In this document: piece by piece, positions 30,814 to 42,171 of the stretch
How positions within the stretch are numbered: the first letter of the stretch is position 1
Layout of the letters: every line of letters starts with the position of its first letter
Assembly: GCA_023376005.1 (NCBI GenBank)
Contig: CM042152.1
Span: 69,200,412-69,264,411 of the forward strand
Direction: 5' to 3'
From: Doryteuthis pealeii
Taxonomy: Eukaryota; Mollusca; Cephalopoda; Myopsida; Loliginidae
Length of the DNA stretch: 64,000 nt
Notes under the pieces: model-generated
What the model was told of the DNA's origin: nothing
The model's input: only the letters and a program-made list of their open reading frames with translations
Database searches by the model: none
Program-made: the position numbers and the translations under genes

Positions 30814-31033
30814 TATCAGCTACAGACAATATAAATGAACTTTGATATATACGAGTGTCGTTCCGAAACTAATGGCTTCCATTTACCTTCATCCACAATG
30901 CAACAGATACAGGAAGACGAACATCTCATACGCATTCCTATTTTTGGTTACAGAGACTCATTACTTTAGAGTTCGATACTAAATGACATCTAATATCATT
31001 TGTTCATATTCATATATAAAACTTCGCTAACAT

Positions 31034-31039
31034 AATAAA
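31034..31039 (+). promoter_or_regulatory. putative polyadenylation signal of PGRP
   Basis: AATAAA lies about 220 bp after the stop codon. In such AT-rich sequence the hexamer alone is weak evidence. Confidence 0.4.
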
Positions 31040-31137
31040 ATCTTTAAAAATGATATCTAAAAAACGATAAAATTTAATAAAATCAAAATAGAATTAACTT
31101 CTATAAAGATTGTTTAGAGTATAATTATTTATGGGGG

Positions 31138-31386
31138 ATACCGGTTATTTCCTATGAGTCCAACATAAACAAAGGGGAACCACTCTTGACTGATAAATTA
31201 TTTATTTATTCATTGATCTACTAGGAAAAAAGAAGTCGGGGTTATGGTTAGAATTAGGGTTTAGGGTTAGGATTATGACTAGGGGTTAGGGTTAGGGCTA
31301 GTTTAATGGGAAAACAAATAAATAATCTATCAGTTAAGAGTGGTTCCCCTATGTTTACGTTGTAGTTATAGGAAATAACCGGGGAT

Positions 31387-31387
<1 letters not shown>
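31138..31387. repeat. foldback with interstitial telomere-like repeat
   Basis: Arms of about 60 bp (GATACCGGTTATTTCCTAT and complement) enclose 31,238-31,301, which contains several TTAGGG units with variants (TTAGGGT, GTTAGGATT). TTAGGG is the telomere unit of molluscs and many animals. Confidence 0.75.

Positions 31388-31388
<1 letters not shown>

Positions 31389-31460
<72 letters not shown>
31389..31460. repeat. (TA)n-(TG)n microsatellite
   Basis: About 44 bp of TA is followed by about 28 bp of TG. Confidence 0.95.
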
Positions 31461-31463
<3 letters not shown>

Positions 31464-31464
31464 A

Positions 31465-32366
31465 AAAATTGAGGCATACCGTATAAAACAAACAACTTCA
31501 TTCAATTGATCATTCATATGTTAATGAAGCTTCTCTGAATGAAACTTCAATTGAATGAAGTTGTGATTTATCCGCTATTCCTCAATTTTTAATCCCATTT
31601 GTTGGATTTTACCCAATCTGTTTCTCCTCATATATATATATATGGGCAATTTCATGTCAAATCATCAGGAAAAAATAAAATTGTCACCCACCCCATTCAA
31701 TTTTTCTGAAATTTTGTACTGATGTAGACTTGGTTAAAGTTAGACAATCCCCCAAATTTGAGCTTCCAATTCGAAATATTCGCCGAGTTATGTTGATTTT
31801 AAATTCGAAAAATTTGAGAGGGGTGAGAAAAATGGCGACATTTTGTAATCTATTTTGTCTATAAAATGTGATCTAGAGCTTCCCTACTCCTAAAAATTGG
31901 TTTATAGAAGCTTTAAGGCCTGAAGAATCCCAATTTTTAAAAAAAATCAAAATAGGCATAAAATTAACCCTTTTTACGTTATTAATGATTTTTTTATTTT
32001 TTCAATGCAAGATCAATAAGTGAAAAAATCACAATGTAGCACTACACATAATTTTTTCTTTCCTTTGAATTATCATTCTACATATATTGAACATTATTTG
32101 TACCAAAAATGGAGTTTGGTTTTTGCCCACAATCGAAGTTACAACACCTTGGCACTTTTACGTTCAGCCATTGAATAAGCACCATATGGAGCAAAATAAC
32201 TGTCAGAGTTTGATAGAAATTATCAGGATTATGTTGGTGGTTGGATAGATTAAAAATAATATACAAACAATATATTTCCAATGTATTAATCATATTGCCT
32301 GCATAATTCTGACAATATACAAACGTCAATATCAGCACCACATTTCATTTTAGAATTGAATTACCT
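31465..32366. other. no recognised gene; one short inverted repeat
   Basis: A small inverted repeat around 31,495-31,565 contains TTCAATTGAATGAAGTT and its complement. The rest, including the ATTTCATGTCAAATCATCAG region near 31,650, looks like old repeat sequence I cannot classify. Confidence 0.4.
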
Positions 32367-32600
32367 CCCATGGCACAAACCATCCAAGTAAGACGAACAA
32401 GACATGCTGGACACTGCTGGAAAAGCAACGATGTGACATTCTCATATAGGCACTTATACATGGGCACACCAGTGTGGTCGGCTAGCAAAAACCTACATCG
32501 ATGCGCTCTGTGCGGATACTGGATGCTATGTAGAAGACCTTCTAAGAATGATGACAGATAGGGTTGGGTAGTGAGGAAGAGTCATGAGAATGCGTGTGAT
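32367..32600 (+). pseudogene. LINE relic, C-terminal end of a non-LTR retrotransposon ORF
   Basis: One frame gives RRTRHAGHCWKSNDV and, after a frameshift, another gives RLAKTYIDALCADTGCYVED and LLRMMTDR. These resemble the widespread end of RTE-like reverse transcriptase proteins (RHAGHCWRS ... KTYIDQLC.DTG ... M.DR). It is short, frameshifted and certainly dead. Confidence 0.75.
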
Positions 32601-32734
32601 GAGGTTTAACTTATAAAACTAAATTACCAGACGTCGGTGTAAAAGAGATCAAGGGAAGTAATTCTTTAAAGTAAATAAGAGTTACTCCCCTTGCAAAAGG
32701 ATTTTTTTTTTAATTGAAGAAAGGGAAATATAAT

Positions 32735-33110
32735 TGGTTTATTCATTGACTGGCGGATTTTAACGGCATTTCAAACCATCTTGTATTATTTTATAGCTAG
32801 TGGTTAGAGAATCATGTTCATTGTATGTTCATTGTATGTTCATAATTATATTTTTAAAGTTGGGTAATTTATGAGGAAGACCGTCCCGGTCTCCTGCCTT
32901 TTACTGTCATACATAGGACATTAAATTTGTAAACTTCATGTGTATTAAAAAACTGGTGGCTAAACTTCAGCCACGGCTGGCTGGATGGTTAATTTTTACG
33001 GCACATCAACACTTGTTGGGTTATTTTTATATAAAAACTGGAACTTAACTATTAGGTGCAGTTAACCTCTCTGGACATTCTTCAGACACGGCCATCACCT
33101 ATAAGATAAA
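32735..33110 (+). mobile_element. Family E repeat, strongly diverged
   Basis: Blocks such as ATTTTAACGGCATTTCAAACC and ACTATTAGGTGCAGTTAAC can still be matched to family E. There is no other feature until 33,914. Confidence 0.4.
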
Positions 33111-33913
33111 AAGAGTTCATGTTTGCAATTTGAAGAATTAGGTCAGGAGTCAGCACTCGCCCAGATCTTCATACTAGAGGTTCATTATGAGACTCAGGGG
33201 CCCCCCCCCCATTTTAGGAGTGCTTGCATCCCTATAGGGGATACAGTCATCCTATTGTAAGCCCTGTCGATACAGCGGAATGATATTACATAATTCATAG
33301 ATAGTCAATGAATTATGTTCGTACGGTAGCAAGAATATTTTTGGAATAAGAGTTCGTTAGATTTTAAATCGGAGGGAGTTAAGTGAGGAATTTCCATAAC
33401 CGTTAGGGTTATGATTGATTGATGATGACCCCTACTTGGCCCCTCCCGAAAGCGCCATTACAGGCGTGAGAAGTTTTAGAATAAATGCGACTAGATTTTG
33501 GTCGTGAGCGGACGCTGCCGTCGGCTCTCGAAATGTCGCTCAAGATCTGTGCGAAATCTTTATGGGCTAAATAAAGACTTAAGAAAAACAACAAGTCTTG
33601 TTAAGTTATTAAAACAAGCGGTGACCAGCCCAACACGAAGATGCAACCCACAGGATCAACTTGAGAAATAAGCCCCGAAGAATATGGCGGCTGACAAGTT
33701 AGAAGCAGTAGAAGCAGAGAGTAACAAGTAAGAACCCCTCATCCCATCTCTACTCTGTCTGTCTATCTGTCTCCCCCCATTACATACACCCCAGTAAAGG
33801 GGTATATAGCAATTACATAGATATTGATTTTGCTTTCTGTAGATGAGATATTACTACCTTGGTATGTGAACAGGCCTGCTAATCTGCCTCTTGCAGTCCA
33901 CACCTTTCACATA

Positions 33914-34585
33914 CCGTATTTGACGGCATATAGGAAGCGCTTTATTATTTCCAAAATTTTGGCTCAAAAAATTGCCCTGCGTCTTATACATCGTAGGTGA
34001 TGTTTAAGACCCCCCGTAGGCCTAGGCTAATCTTCTCTATGATGCTCACTAACCCAACTTACGCTCATTACTTTTACCTACCCTAAACTCCGTGCATCCT
34101 TATTTTATTTCTGGTATTGTTATAATCAAGGTTAACAGGAGCGTATGGTGGCGAAAAAAACAAAAAAAAAAAAAAACAAACACAGGTTAAATACACTAAA
34201 ACCTTTTTTTCCTGAATCTGACCTGTTGAAATGGGGGTCCGTTTTATATGCCCGTGCGTCTTATATGCAGTCAAATATGGAGGCGCGTGGTCTAATGGTT
34301 AGAGTCGTAGGAAATGGACTCGTCGATCCGAGTTCAATTCCTGGATGAAGCTATTTGAATTTCACATAGCGCTAATATCCTTGGGAAAGGTATGAATCCT
34401 ATTCTCCCTCCAGCTATGGGTAAATAGCAGGGCTGACTGGACTCTTTAACCATGGCTAGGTAACCGGTCTAGGAGAAGGAAAACTCTGAATTCAAACCTG
34501 TTAAACTCCGCTTAATAAATTGACCTTGTGTCGCATCCTGCTCATGCGGAGGGGTTGGTAAATATATATATGCCGTCAAACACGG
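33914..34585. mobile_element. Family K TIR element, interrupted by SINE-B
   Basis: The left end CCGTATTTGACGGCATAT and right end TATGCCGTCAAACACGG are both flanked outside by TA. The inner part matches 16,527-17,045 in inverse order. Confidence 0.7.
34281..34567 (+). mobile_element. SINE-B, full length (287 bp), in family K end
   Basis: The tRNA-like head has TGGTCTAATGGTTAGAG (box A) and GAGTTCAATTCCTGG (box B), then the body ATAGCGCTAATATCC and tail GGGGTTGGTAAATATAT. Target duplications of about 18 bp are visible as diverged copies of the K terminus (34,263-34,280 and 34,568-34,585, three differences). Confidence 0.85.
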
Positions 34586-34745
34586 TAATACCATCACATT
34601 ATGGCTAACGTTTATCTACTCTTTATAGTTATTCTCATGTCTGAAAAATCCTGAGTGGAACTGGAAGTAATGGAGGGAAGTACGAGAATATCCTGAAAGT
34701 AATACGTCCTTTTTTCCGTCACAAACACATATACAAGTTGAAGTG

Positions 34746-35033
34746 TGGAGATGTACGTGGTATAATGGTTATCTTCATAGGAAATAGACAATGAGACATG
34801 AGTTCAAATCCTGGACGAGGCTGGTTGAATTTGACATAGCGCTAATACCCTTGGGAAATGTATTAATCCTGCTATTCTCCCTCCAGCCATGGTAAATAGT
34901 AGGGCAGATTGAGATCATTAACCAAAGTACGGAAACCGGTCTAGCAGAAAGTAAACTTAATTCAAAACTTTTAAACTCCGCTTAAGAAACTTAACTTGTG
35001 TCACATCCTGCTCGTGCGGAAAGGTTGGAAAAT
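34746..35033 (+). mobile_element. SINE-B, full length
   Basis: The head GTGGTATAATGGTTAT, box B GAGTTCAAATCCTGG and tail GTGCGGAAAGGTTGG follow the family through its length. It sits in the same orientation as the copy at 34,281. Confidence 0.85.
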
Positions 35034-35035
35034 AT

Positions 35036-36076
35036 TTGGTATACCCAATTTTATGTCTGCTTTTCATTCTAAAAACGAATCAAAATTAATTAAATCGAGT
35101 ATTTAAGGTCAATTTTTTGTCTAAGTCGAAAAGTAGTAACATAATAACCATCAGCAAAAGGGGGGGGGGGCAAAATATTACACATGTAATTTATTTTTAA
35201 TACATTAAAAAACATTTTTTCGGTCAATTTTGCTCCAATATGGCCGTAATCGTTATCTAAAGATCGTGTAAAATCTGTATCTTACAAAATAGATTTAACC
35301 CTCCCGATTGAAAAAATTACCAAAAATCAGGGAATTATCCGATTTTGATGAAATCTTAATTGTTAATTTATCAATGGATGAATTTTATAATGCATCAGTT
35401 ATTTCATTTCAAACCTTTCTGATTTAATTTGGTATTTCTGCTATGATAAATTAATATATAAAATTCATTTAAAATATGAATATCATGATGTTAAGTTTAA
35501 AATGTCATATTTTTAGATTCTAAAAACATGTTTATCTAATAACTACCTTGCTTTATTATCAAATTCTAATAATTTTGTATCGAAAACTCTATTGAAAATA
35601 GAGCCTTCCCCCTTTTAAATAGAACAGATATCGATGTATATTTTTCTTTTATAAGATAATAGCCAATTAAATAATTATCGAAAAGAGTAAAAACAAGATC
35701 TCCAAAAATAATTTAAAAAAATTTTTATTTTCATTTTCTACCAGAATATCACCCTTAAAAGGTCCTTTTTCTTCTATTCACACCTTCGGTCTTTTGTCTT
35801 TTTATTAATACTGTAATTAGTTTCGAAAGTATATACCCCCCCCCGATATTTTACACCCCAAAAATAAGGGGTGGACAAACTTAAATGATCTGAAAAAATC
35901 TGAGAGTTTTGAAATAAAATAACTGATGCATCATAAGATTCAATCGACATTGACAATTTCATTAAAATCGGATAATTCCCTGATTTTTGGTAATGTTTTT
36001 TTCAAAGGAGTGGGGGGGGGGGTAAATTTATTTTGTAAAAACACGGATTTTTCGACAAATTGGATATACCTAGTAA
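35036..36076. mobile_element. Family M TIR element, full length
   Basis: The ends are GGTATACCCAATTTT and, inverted, AAATTGGATATACCT. Inner arms with ACCAAAAATCAGGGAATTATC lie near 35,318 and, inverted, near 35,965. It has no coding frame. Confidence 0.75.
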
Positions 36077-36376
36077 ATATATATATATACACTTCACATA
36101 CCTAGGTAGAACATTCCAAAATTCAAGATAGAAGAAGACAGATAGCAGCGACTCTTGGACGATTGAAGATGAGTATACGACCACGGGTATACTCACCACA
36201 ATCAACAATATACGATATAAGATATAGCTATACTCTACGGGTATATTATACAAGACAAGCAGGATCTGTGGATATACCACAGTATGATAATTCACTCATT
36301 ACAATGTTTGATATGTTTACTTAAGAGCTATTGCATTTCAGTTAATATGTAAAAAGTTAAATAATCTTGATTAATA

Positions 36377-36424
<48 letters not shown>
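36377..36424. repeat. (CT)n microsatellite
   Basis: A pure CT run of about 46 bp, followed by a pyrimidine-rich stretch. Confidence 0.95.
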
Positions 36425-36428
<4 letters not shown>

Positions 36429-36739
36429 ACACACGTTTTTTTTCTTTCTTTCCTTCTTTTCCTCATCGATTAAAACAGATTAGCGTTATTGTTTTCGCGT
36501 TTTTACCCCCTCTCTCTAGCTTCCCCTACTTTCTTTCTTTCTTTATATTTTTTGTATAGCATGTCCTTTCTTTCTTTGTGATAAAAACGAAATGGTCGAT
36601 TATTCAACTGACACTCATAAAAAATAAGAATTCGACCCGGACCAGCGACACCAGATAATCTTGATTTACATTGCATCTTGGACGATCCCATTTTTAACCA
36701 GTTGTTCTTTTCTTTTTTTTTCTCCTTTTTTCCTCTCTT

Positions 36740-37310
36740 TGAACTACATAGCCTGGGCGGGTTCATATGGAGGATGAGCTGTTGCCCATGCAGCAAATCC
36801 CCGCCTCTCCAAACTTCCGCTGTGATCCAAAGGAAAGGTAAGGTACCAATGCGGTTTTGCAACGGTAGTGTCGCAGGAGTTGATTGGTAGCACTGGATTT
36901 CAGCATCACACCACCTTAGGGACTCCGGCTCCTGATTTGTTTTAGGGGTTTACTCCTCTGGCTTTTCCTTGGAAGGCATCAGAGGTTTTGCGTCGGACTT
37001 TCCGTTGACTGATGGATTGCCAACTAAGGCTAAAGAGTCCCTTTCAACCCATTTCGGTATCCATGCGAGTAGAAAGTGCTGTAATTCGACTGTTGCTATT
37101 CCTGAAAATCAAGTGAGATTAGGAGACGGTATATTTTGCATTTGTGGATATTATCCTCGTACCCCACTTGTACTAGATTAGGCACAAGGCCCTATTAACG
37201 TGGGACCACCTACAAGCCGAGACTCATTGGTGGTGGGGTTAAAAATTGCGTCTATCCCCTCGGCATTCCCCCTCAAGGAGGTGGGGGGCTCAGGCACAAA
37301 GGCAAAAGGT
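36740..37310 (-). mobile_element. unclassified repeat ending in family F sequence
   Basis: The part at 37,178-37,300 matches family F (GCACAAGGCCCTATTAACG, CGGCATTCCCCCTC). The GC-richer segment upstream contains a short open stretch at 36,969-37,181 that I do not recognise. Its composition suggests the body of a longer member of family F. Confidence 0.45.
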
Positions 37311-37354
37311 GTCCACAAAATGTGCAAATTGAATTTTTTATAACTTTATTTGTA

Positions 37355-38008
37355 CTAGCAGATATATGTACCCTCCGGGTGCAAGTATTTAAGTTTTAAT
37401 GTAATAAAATATTGTATTAAATTAGAAAGGCTAATGAAACTAAATAAGAATACAGATAAAAAGATTTGAAACAGAGGGAGTATAATAAAAGATTTGAAAC
37501 AGAGGGAGTATAATAAAAAATGGAACAACTGAAACTTACTCTTCCATCACTCTCGTCTTTCATTGTTATTTTTTCTAATTTAAGTATTTAGTTATAAGAG
37601 GAAGTAAAGAATAAAATGACAGTTATTTTATCTTGTTAATGGATTTCATTTAAGATTCATTGAAGAGATTTTTGCTTATATTCATTAAAATAAAACCAAA
37701 CAGTTAGAAATCAATAATACTAAGCACATATTTATTAAATTCGATTTTTTAATATTAATATGCAAATTAGCCTTTCCGTTCACAGTGTAAACCGCTATTT
37801 TGTTGTATATATAAATATAATTGCATGTTGTCAGTATGTAGACATAGTTAACAGTATTAATAATGTAAGACAATTTTATTAATAATTGAGGTTTAGATAA
37901 AAATAAAATCATGGAGAATGTGATGTCAATAACTAAGAGAATTGTGACTTGAGTAGGAATATAGTTTCGGTTACAGACAGAAAAACACACAATCTCCATT
38001 ATAATAAG
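37355..38008 (-). mobile_element. Non-autonomous Helitron, full length (654 bp)
   Basis: Minus strand: A|TCTTATTATAATGGAG at the 5' end, and at the 3' end a hairpin TGCACCC-GGA-GGGTACA followed by TATCTGCTAG|T. It carries a 32-bp tandem duplication (AGATTTGAAACAGAGGGAG) near 37,462-37,520. Confidence 0.85.
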
Positions 38009-38034
38009 ATTTGTGATAGAAAGATTCTGCAGTC

Positions 38035-38310
38035 GGACTTTATGGACGGACTGTATAATCATCATTCCAATGTAGGTATTTGCCATACACCCCACTGATG
38101 CAGGCTTGACACAAGGGCATTTTTATGTGAGCCCACCCACAAGCCGAAGCTCATGGGTGGTATACACAAAAAATGCATGGATCCCGTCGGCATTCCCCCT
38201 CTAGGGGGCGCCTCATGCACTGGGCAATAAACCCAGCCCTGCCCCTTTAAATCGAGGGACAGGTGTTGCCTGGGGGGATGGCCCCTTGGGATCGATGCTT
38301 GTGATTTTGA
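38035..38310 (-). mobile_element. Family F repeat
   Basis: It is almost identical to 25,945-26,215 in inverse orientation, and even the 3' flank GGACTGTATAATCATCATTCC is shared. Confidence 0.7.
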
Positions 38311-38718
38311 TCCGGGGCGGGCGCGTACCCCCGACCCCGTGGGGTTGTGTATCAGATAAGCAACAGTACTTCAGGTCAATGTTTTTTTAACCAGTGGGTG
38401 TTGCAGAATGATAACGATCTGAAGATTAAGGAACAAATGGTATATAGATGAGTATACAGCACTGCTGGTTGGTGAGGCAATACGGTAATTATGCTGTTCG
38501 TTTTTTTTTAAAGAACTTTTGTATTAGGCACACCGTGTGTCCATTTCTTTCTTGTCTTTCCATTTCTATTGAAATATATTTGTTGTAATCCTTTCTTAAA
38601 TGTTATCTACGAGGATGAGTCAAAAAGTCATGCCATTTTGTTTAGGGCAGGTATAATTACCAACACAGGAACATGTATCATACATCAAAATGAAGCTGGT
38701 ACTATATGGATCCCATAC

Positions 38719-38861
38719 CTACTTCTCCACATGGTCACTGCTTTTCTCAATAGCAATTTCCCACCTTCGAATAGGAACATGTATCCCTGCCCCGTAAAAT
38801 TCTGTTGACTGTTCTTTGGGCCATTTCTTCACTACAGATTTCACTTCCTCATCACTGGAAT
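38719..38861 (-). pseudogene. mariner transposase C-terminal fragment
   Basis: The minus strand reads SDEEVKSVVKKWPKEQ and then RRWEIAIEKSSDHVEK before a stop. It resembles the mariner C-terminus (RW..CI...GDYVEK). The N-terminal and catalytic parts are absent. Confidence 0.75.
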
Positions 38862-38929
38862 AATGTTTGCCTCTCAAACATTCTTTCATGGAGATGATAG
38901 TATGAAGGCACTAAATCTGATAAGTATGA

Positions 38930-39058
38930 AAAGTGAAATCTGTAGTGAAGAAGTGACTCAAAGAACAGTCAGCAGAATTTTACGGGGCAGGGATAGAGGC
39001 TCTCATTCAAAGGTGGAACATTGCTATTGAGAGAAACGGTGACTATGTGGAGAAGTAG
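38930..39058 (+). pseudogene. mariner transposase C-terminal fragment
   Basis: The plus strand ends ALIQRWNIAIERNGDYVEK and stop at 39,056-39,058, a good match to the mariner C-terminus. The sequence just upstream is frameshifted. Confidence 0.8.
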
Positions 39059-39123
39059 GGATGTGATCCACAGAGTACTAGTTTCATTTTGATGAAGGAT
39101 ACATGTTGCTGTGTTGCAGCACT

Positions 39124-39338
39124 TTCCTTCTCCTAGACTGGTTGCCTAATCAAGGTTAAATAGCCCAGTCTGTCCTAGTATTTACCCATAGCTGGAGGGA
39201 GATTAGTTGGATTCATACCTTTCCCAAGGGCATTAGCGGTATGTGAACTGTGGCTTCGTCCAGGATTTGAACTAGGGTCGACGAGTCCATTTCCTACGAC
39301 TCAAATGACCCTGTGTCACACCTCCATACCGCCGTGGG
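39124..39338 (-). mobile_element. SINE-B, 3' shortened
   Basis: The minus-strand copy includes the tRNA-like head (ACTCGTCGACCC, TAGGAAATGG region) and body, but the tail stops at CTAGGAGAAGGAAAG. Confidence 0.8.
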
Positions 39339-39356
39339 TTGGAAATGAATATATAT

Positions 39357-39642
39357 ATTTACCAACCCCTCCGCACGAACAGGATGTGACACAAGGTCAA
39401 TTTCTTAAGCGGAGTTCAACAGGTTTGAATTCAGAGTTTTCCTTCTCCTAGACCGGTTGCCTAACCAAGGTTAAAGAGCCCAGTCTGCCCTACTATTTAC
39501 CCATAGCTGGAGGGAGAGTAGGATTCATACCTTTCCCAAGGGTATTAGCGCTAAGTGAAATGCAATTACCACATCCAGGATTTGAAATCGGGGCGATGAG
39601 TCAATTTCCCATGACTTTAACCATTACACTACGCGCTTCCTA
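39357..39642 (-). mobile_element. SINE-B, full length
   Basis: It lies in tandem with the previous copy. The tail ACCAACCCCTCCGCACGAAC (complement) is complete and the head ends GGAAGCGCGTAGTGTAATGG on the minus strand. Confidence 0.85.
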
Positions 39643-39649
39643 TTAAATG

Positions 39650-40200
39650 GAGTTGGTTTCTTTTTTTTTCCGGGCTAGATCTGTATTTCCGATATTCATT
39701 GCGACATCTGGTTAGATCTTGAAATCTCCCAGCAATGTCCCATCTACTTTATTTATTGATTTGCGGGGGGGGGGGTTCTTTTTTTTGTCATCGAAGGGAC
39801 TGATACGACGACATCAACTTGAGTATCCAACGACAATCGAATATCCTGTCAATTGATTGCGAGAGTGGCACTCTTCCCATGGCTATCCCAGTTGTACATC
39901 CTGTCAAGTGGTTTGCAGAATATTTGCTTCCCAAGATGAGCTCATCGATTGTCCATTTCGCTTTATGTTCATATTTGCTTCTTCAAAAAAAAAAAATCGA
40001 AACGGAAGTGAGGACAGACACATGCAATGCATGTTGCTTATAACAGACGCATGCGCACTCCAGTATATTATTGGGGTGTATCACAATGTTCGAATATTTG
40101 CATAAGGTATTTTACACTTCATCCCAACTGAACACAACCCGTTCTTATTAAATCAATACACGAGGGGATGCTGCGAACAAATTATAGTGTTTCTAGCATT
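39650..40200. other. no recognised gene
   Basis: Short open stretches at 39,819-40,105 overlap in two frames and resemble nothing I know. A G run at 39,765 and an A run at 39,987 are present. Confidence 0.4.
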
Positions 40201-40246
40201 ACTCTCTGTCTCTGTCTCTCTTTCTCTCTGTCTCTGTCTCTGTCTA

Positions 40247-40294
<48 letters not shown>

Positions 40295-40300
40295 ATTAAA
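40200..40300. repeat. (CT)n/(CTGT)n then (TA)n microsatellite
   Basis: A compound pyrimidine-rich tract ends in about 20 bp of TA. Confidence 0.9.
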
Positions 40301-40410
40301 GAAATTAAAGACTCTAACAATAAGAGCACACATTGAGCTCTCAAACTGCGACAAGTTGTTTAAAAAAAAAAACCTATGTCGTAAGGAAGATTTCCTCTCT
40401 GGACTTTTGG

Positions 40411-40413
<3 letters not shown>

Positions 40414-40466
<53 letters not shown>
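40414..40466. repeat. (TA)n microsatellite
   Basis: About 50 bp of pure TA at the left outer end of the foldback at 40,480. Confidence 0.95.
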
Positions 40467-40470
<4 letters not shown>

Positions 40471-40581
40471 TTTGTTGAATTGTACAGACAATTCTTGTCG
40501 GACAAGATTTGGTTGATCTTTTCTAATTTTCGGGCCATCTTTTTGGTGTCGGGGTATAACTGGTGTAACAGTTCACCAAAG

Positions 40582-40634
40582 GTTTCAAAACGAGCGCTTT
40601 CGGCAATACAGTTTGTCATCATCAGGTAGGAAAC
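40582..40634 (-). ncRNA. hammerhead ribozyme motif, left arm
   Basis: It is the mirror of 40,674-40,726, with one change in stem II (GACA for GGCA). Confidence 0.7.
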
Positions 40635-40673
40635 GATGGTATGGTTTCGTGTCTGGTTTTTAACCATACCATC

Positions 40674-40726
40674 GTTTCCTACCTGATGATGGCAAACTGT
40701 ATTGCCGAAAGCGCTCGTTTTGAAAC
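40674..40726 (+). ncRNA. hammerhead ribozyme motif, right arm
   Basis: Core CTGATGA (40,683-40,689) is followed by one extra T, stem II GGCAA/TTGCC, then GAAA (40,707-40,710), the palindrome GCGC, and TC with cleavage predicted after 40,716. Stem I has AC/GT at the base, a small internal loop, then GTTTC/GAAAC. Confidence 0.75.
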
Positions 40727-40887
40727 CTTTGGTGAACTGTTACACCAGTTATACCCCGACACCAAAAAGATGGCCCGAAAATAGAAAGGATCAACCAAAA
40801 ACTTGTCCGACAAGAATTGTCTGTACAGATCAACAAATCTTGTATAAAAGAAAAAGTGCTGCCAAAATACACTTATATATATATATA

Positions 40888-41497
40888 TCTTATTATAATG
40901 GAGATAGTGTGTTTTTCTGTCTGTAACCGTAACTATATCACTACTCAAGTCACAATTCCCTTAATTATTTACGTCAAATTCTCCATGATTTCATTCTTTT
41001 AATCCTTCAATTATTAATAAAATTGTTTTACATTATTAATACTGCTAACCATATCTACGTACTAATAAGATCTAATTGTATTTATATATACAAGAAAATA
41101 GCGGTTTACAGTGTGAACGAGAATGCTAATTTGCATATTGATATTTAAAATTCGATTTTAATAAATATGTGCTTTGTATTATTGATTTCTAATTGTTTGG
41201 TTTTATCTTAATGAATAAGAGCAAACATCTCGAGGATAAATCTTAAAAGAAAATTATTTACAAGAGGAAATAACTGTAATTTTATTAAATACTTCCTATC
41301 TTAACTAAATAGTTAAATTAGAAAAATTGAGTAATTAAAGATGGAAGAATAAGTTTCAGTTGTTCTATTTTTCGATTATAGCCCCCTCTGTTTCAAATCT
41401 TTTTTTTTCATTCTTATTTAGTCTTTCTAATTTAATATGATATTCTATTACATTAAAACTTAAATACTTGCACCCGGAGGGTGCATATATTTGCTAG
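40888..41497 (+). mobile_element. Non-autonomous Helitron, best copy (610 bp)
   Basis: It is inserted between A and T: A|TCTTATTATAATGGAG at the 5' end and a hairpin TGCACCC-GGA-GGGTGCA, eight bases, then GCTAG|T at the 3' end. These are the defining Helitron termini (TC, hairpin, CTRR, AT target). It has no coding frame, so it depends on a Rep-helicase elsewhere. Confidence 0.88.
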
Positions 41498-41882
41498 TAT
41501 ATATATATATAGGAAGTTGATTTCCAGGGTTTCGACTAGAAATATTCAATTTCTATAATTGTTTTGTTTAGCAAAATCCTAATTCGTTGATGTTTCCTCT
41601 AACGCACTAAGTAATTATGTTCTCAAAAAACACTTTTGCGTATCTAATGTTTGAACAAAGTTGAGTAAGCAGTCATTTGAAACATCTAGAATAAGAAGCA
41701 ACTGAATGGTTTTCACAACATAAGGACAGACTAGAAACACCCGTACTCCACAGGCAATAGAGTTGGTGCCAAAACGCCGAAGACTTTCCGGCCTAACTTC
41801 AATGGAAGGCTATAAACTAAACGCTTGTCGAAAAGCCAGAATTTACGCTATATATTTCTTTACTGAACATTAACCATTTTTT

Positions 41883-42013
41883 ATGTTAATAAATTTGCTC
41901 TACTAACGTATTGAGCACTTTATATTTATTGTATCGCTGCCTTATCATTGTGAAACTTGAATCAACTAACCACTGTGACCATTTTCACCGGTAAGTCACT
42001 TTTTCCACAAATA

Positions 42014-42045
<32 letters not shown>
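41883..42045 (+). mobile_element. Family H 3' segment with (TA)n
   Basis: It matches 24,035-24,175 (GCTCTACTAACGTATTGAGC, CACCGGTAAGTCAC) and ends in a TA run. No ribozyme is present. Confidence 0.65.
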
Positions 42046-42047
<2 letters not shown>

Positions 42048-42171
42048 GAGTAAATATGGAAATAAATCCGACAATATAAAGAAATTTGAAAACATTGCCT
42101 AAACTGATCACTTCCTTTGGACTAATATATTTAAAAGAAAAATAAATCAAATAAAAATTAGGTGTCAACAA

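Larger units (their letters stand above)
38608..39115. mobile_element. mariner-derived foldback element
   Basis: The left end TACGAGGATGAGTCAAAAAG is a typical mariner terminal repeat. Two 3' transposase fragments lie back to back, one per strand, meeting near 38,900. The element is therefore an inverted dimer of 5'-truncated mariner copies. Confidence 0.7.
40480..40840. mobile_element. foldback element with two divergent hammerheads
   Basis: Long inverted arms (about 40,480-40,650 and 40,662-40,835; outer ACAGACAATTCTTGTCGGAC and complement) are almost identical. Each contains one hammerhead motif pointing outward. A TA tract lies beyond the left end. The arrangement recalls inverted terminal parts of Penelope-like elements, but no coding sequence confirms it. 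Confidence 0.75.

Noticed and set aside
31238..31301. Chromosome end or fusion point
   Set aside because: Only a few degenerate TTAGGG units are present and they lie inside a short foldback; ordinary repeat-rich sequence continues on both sides.
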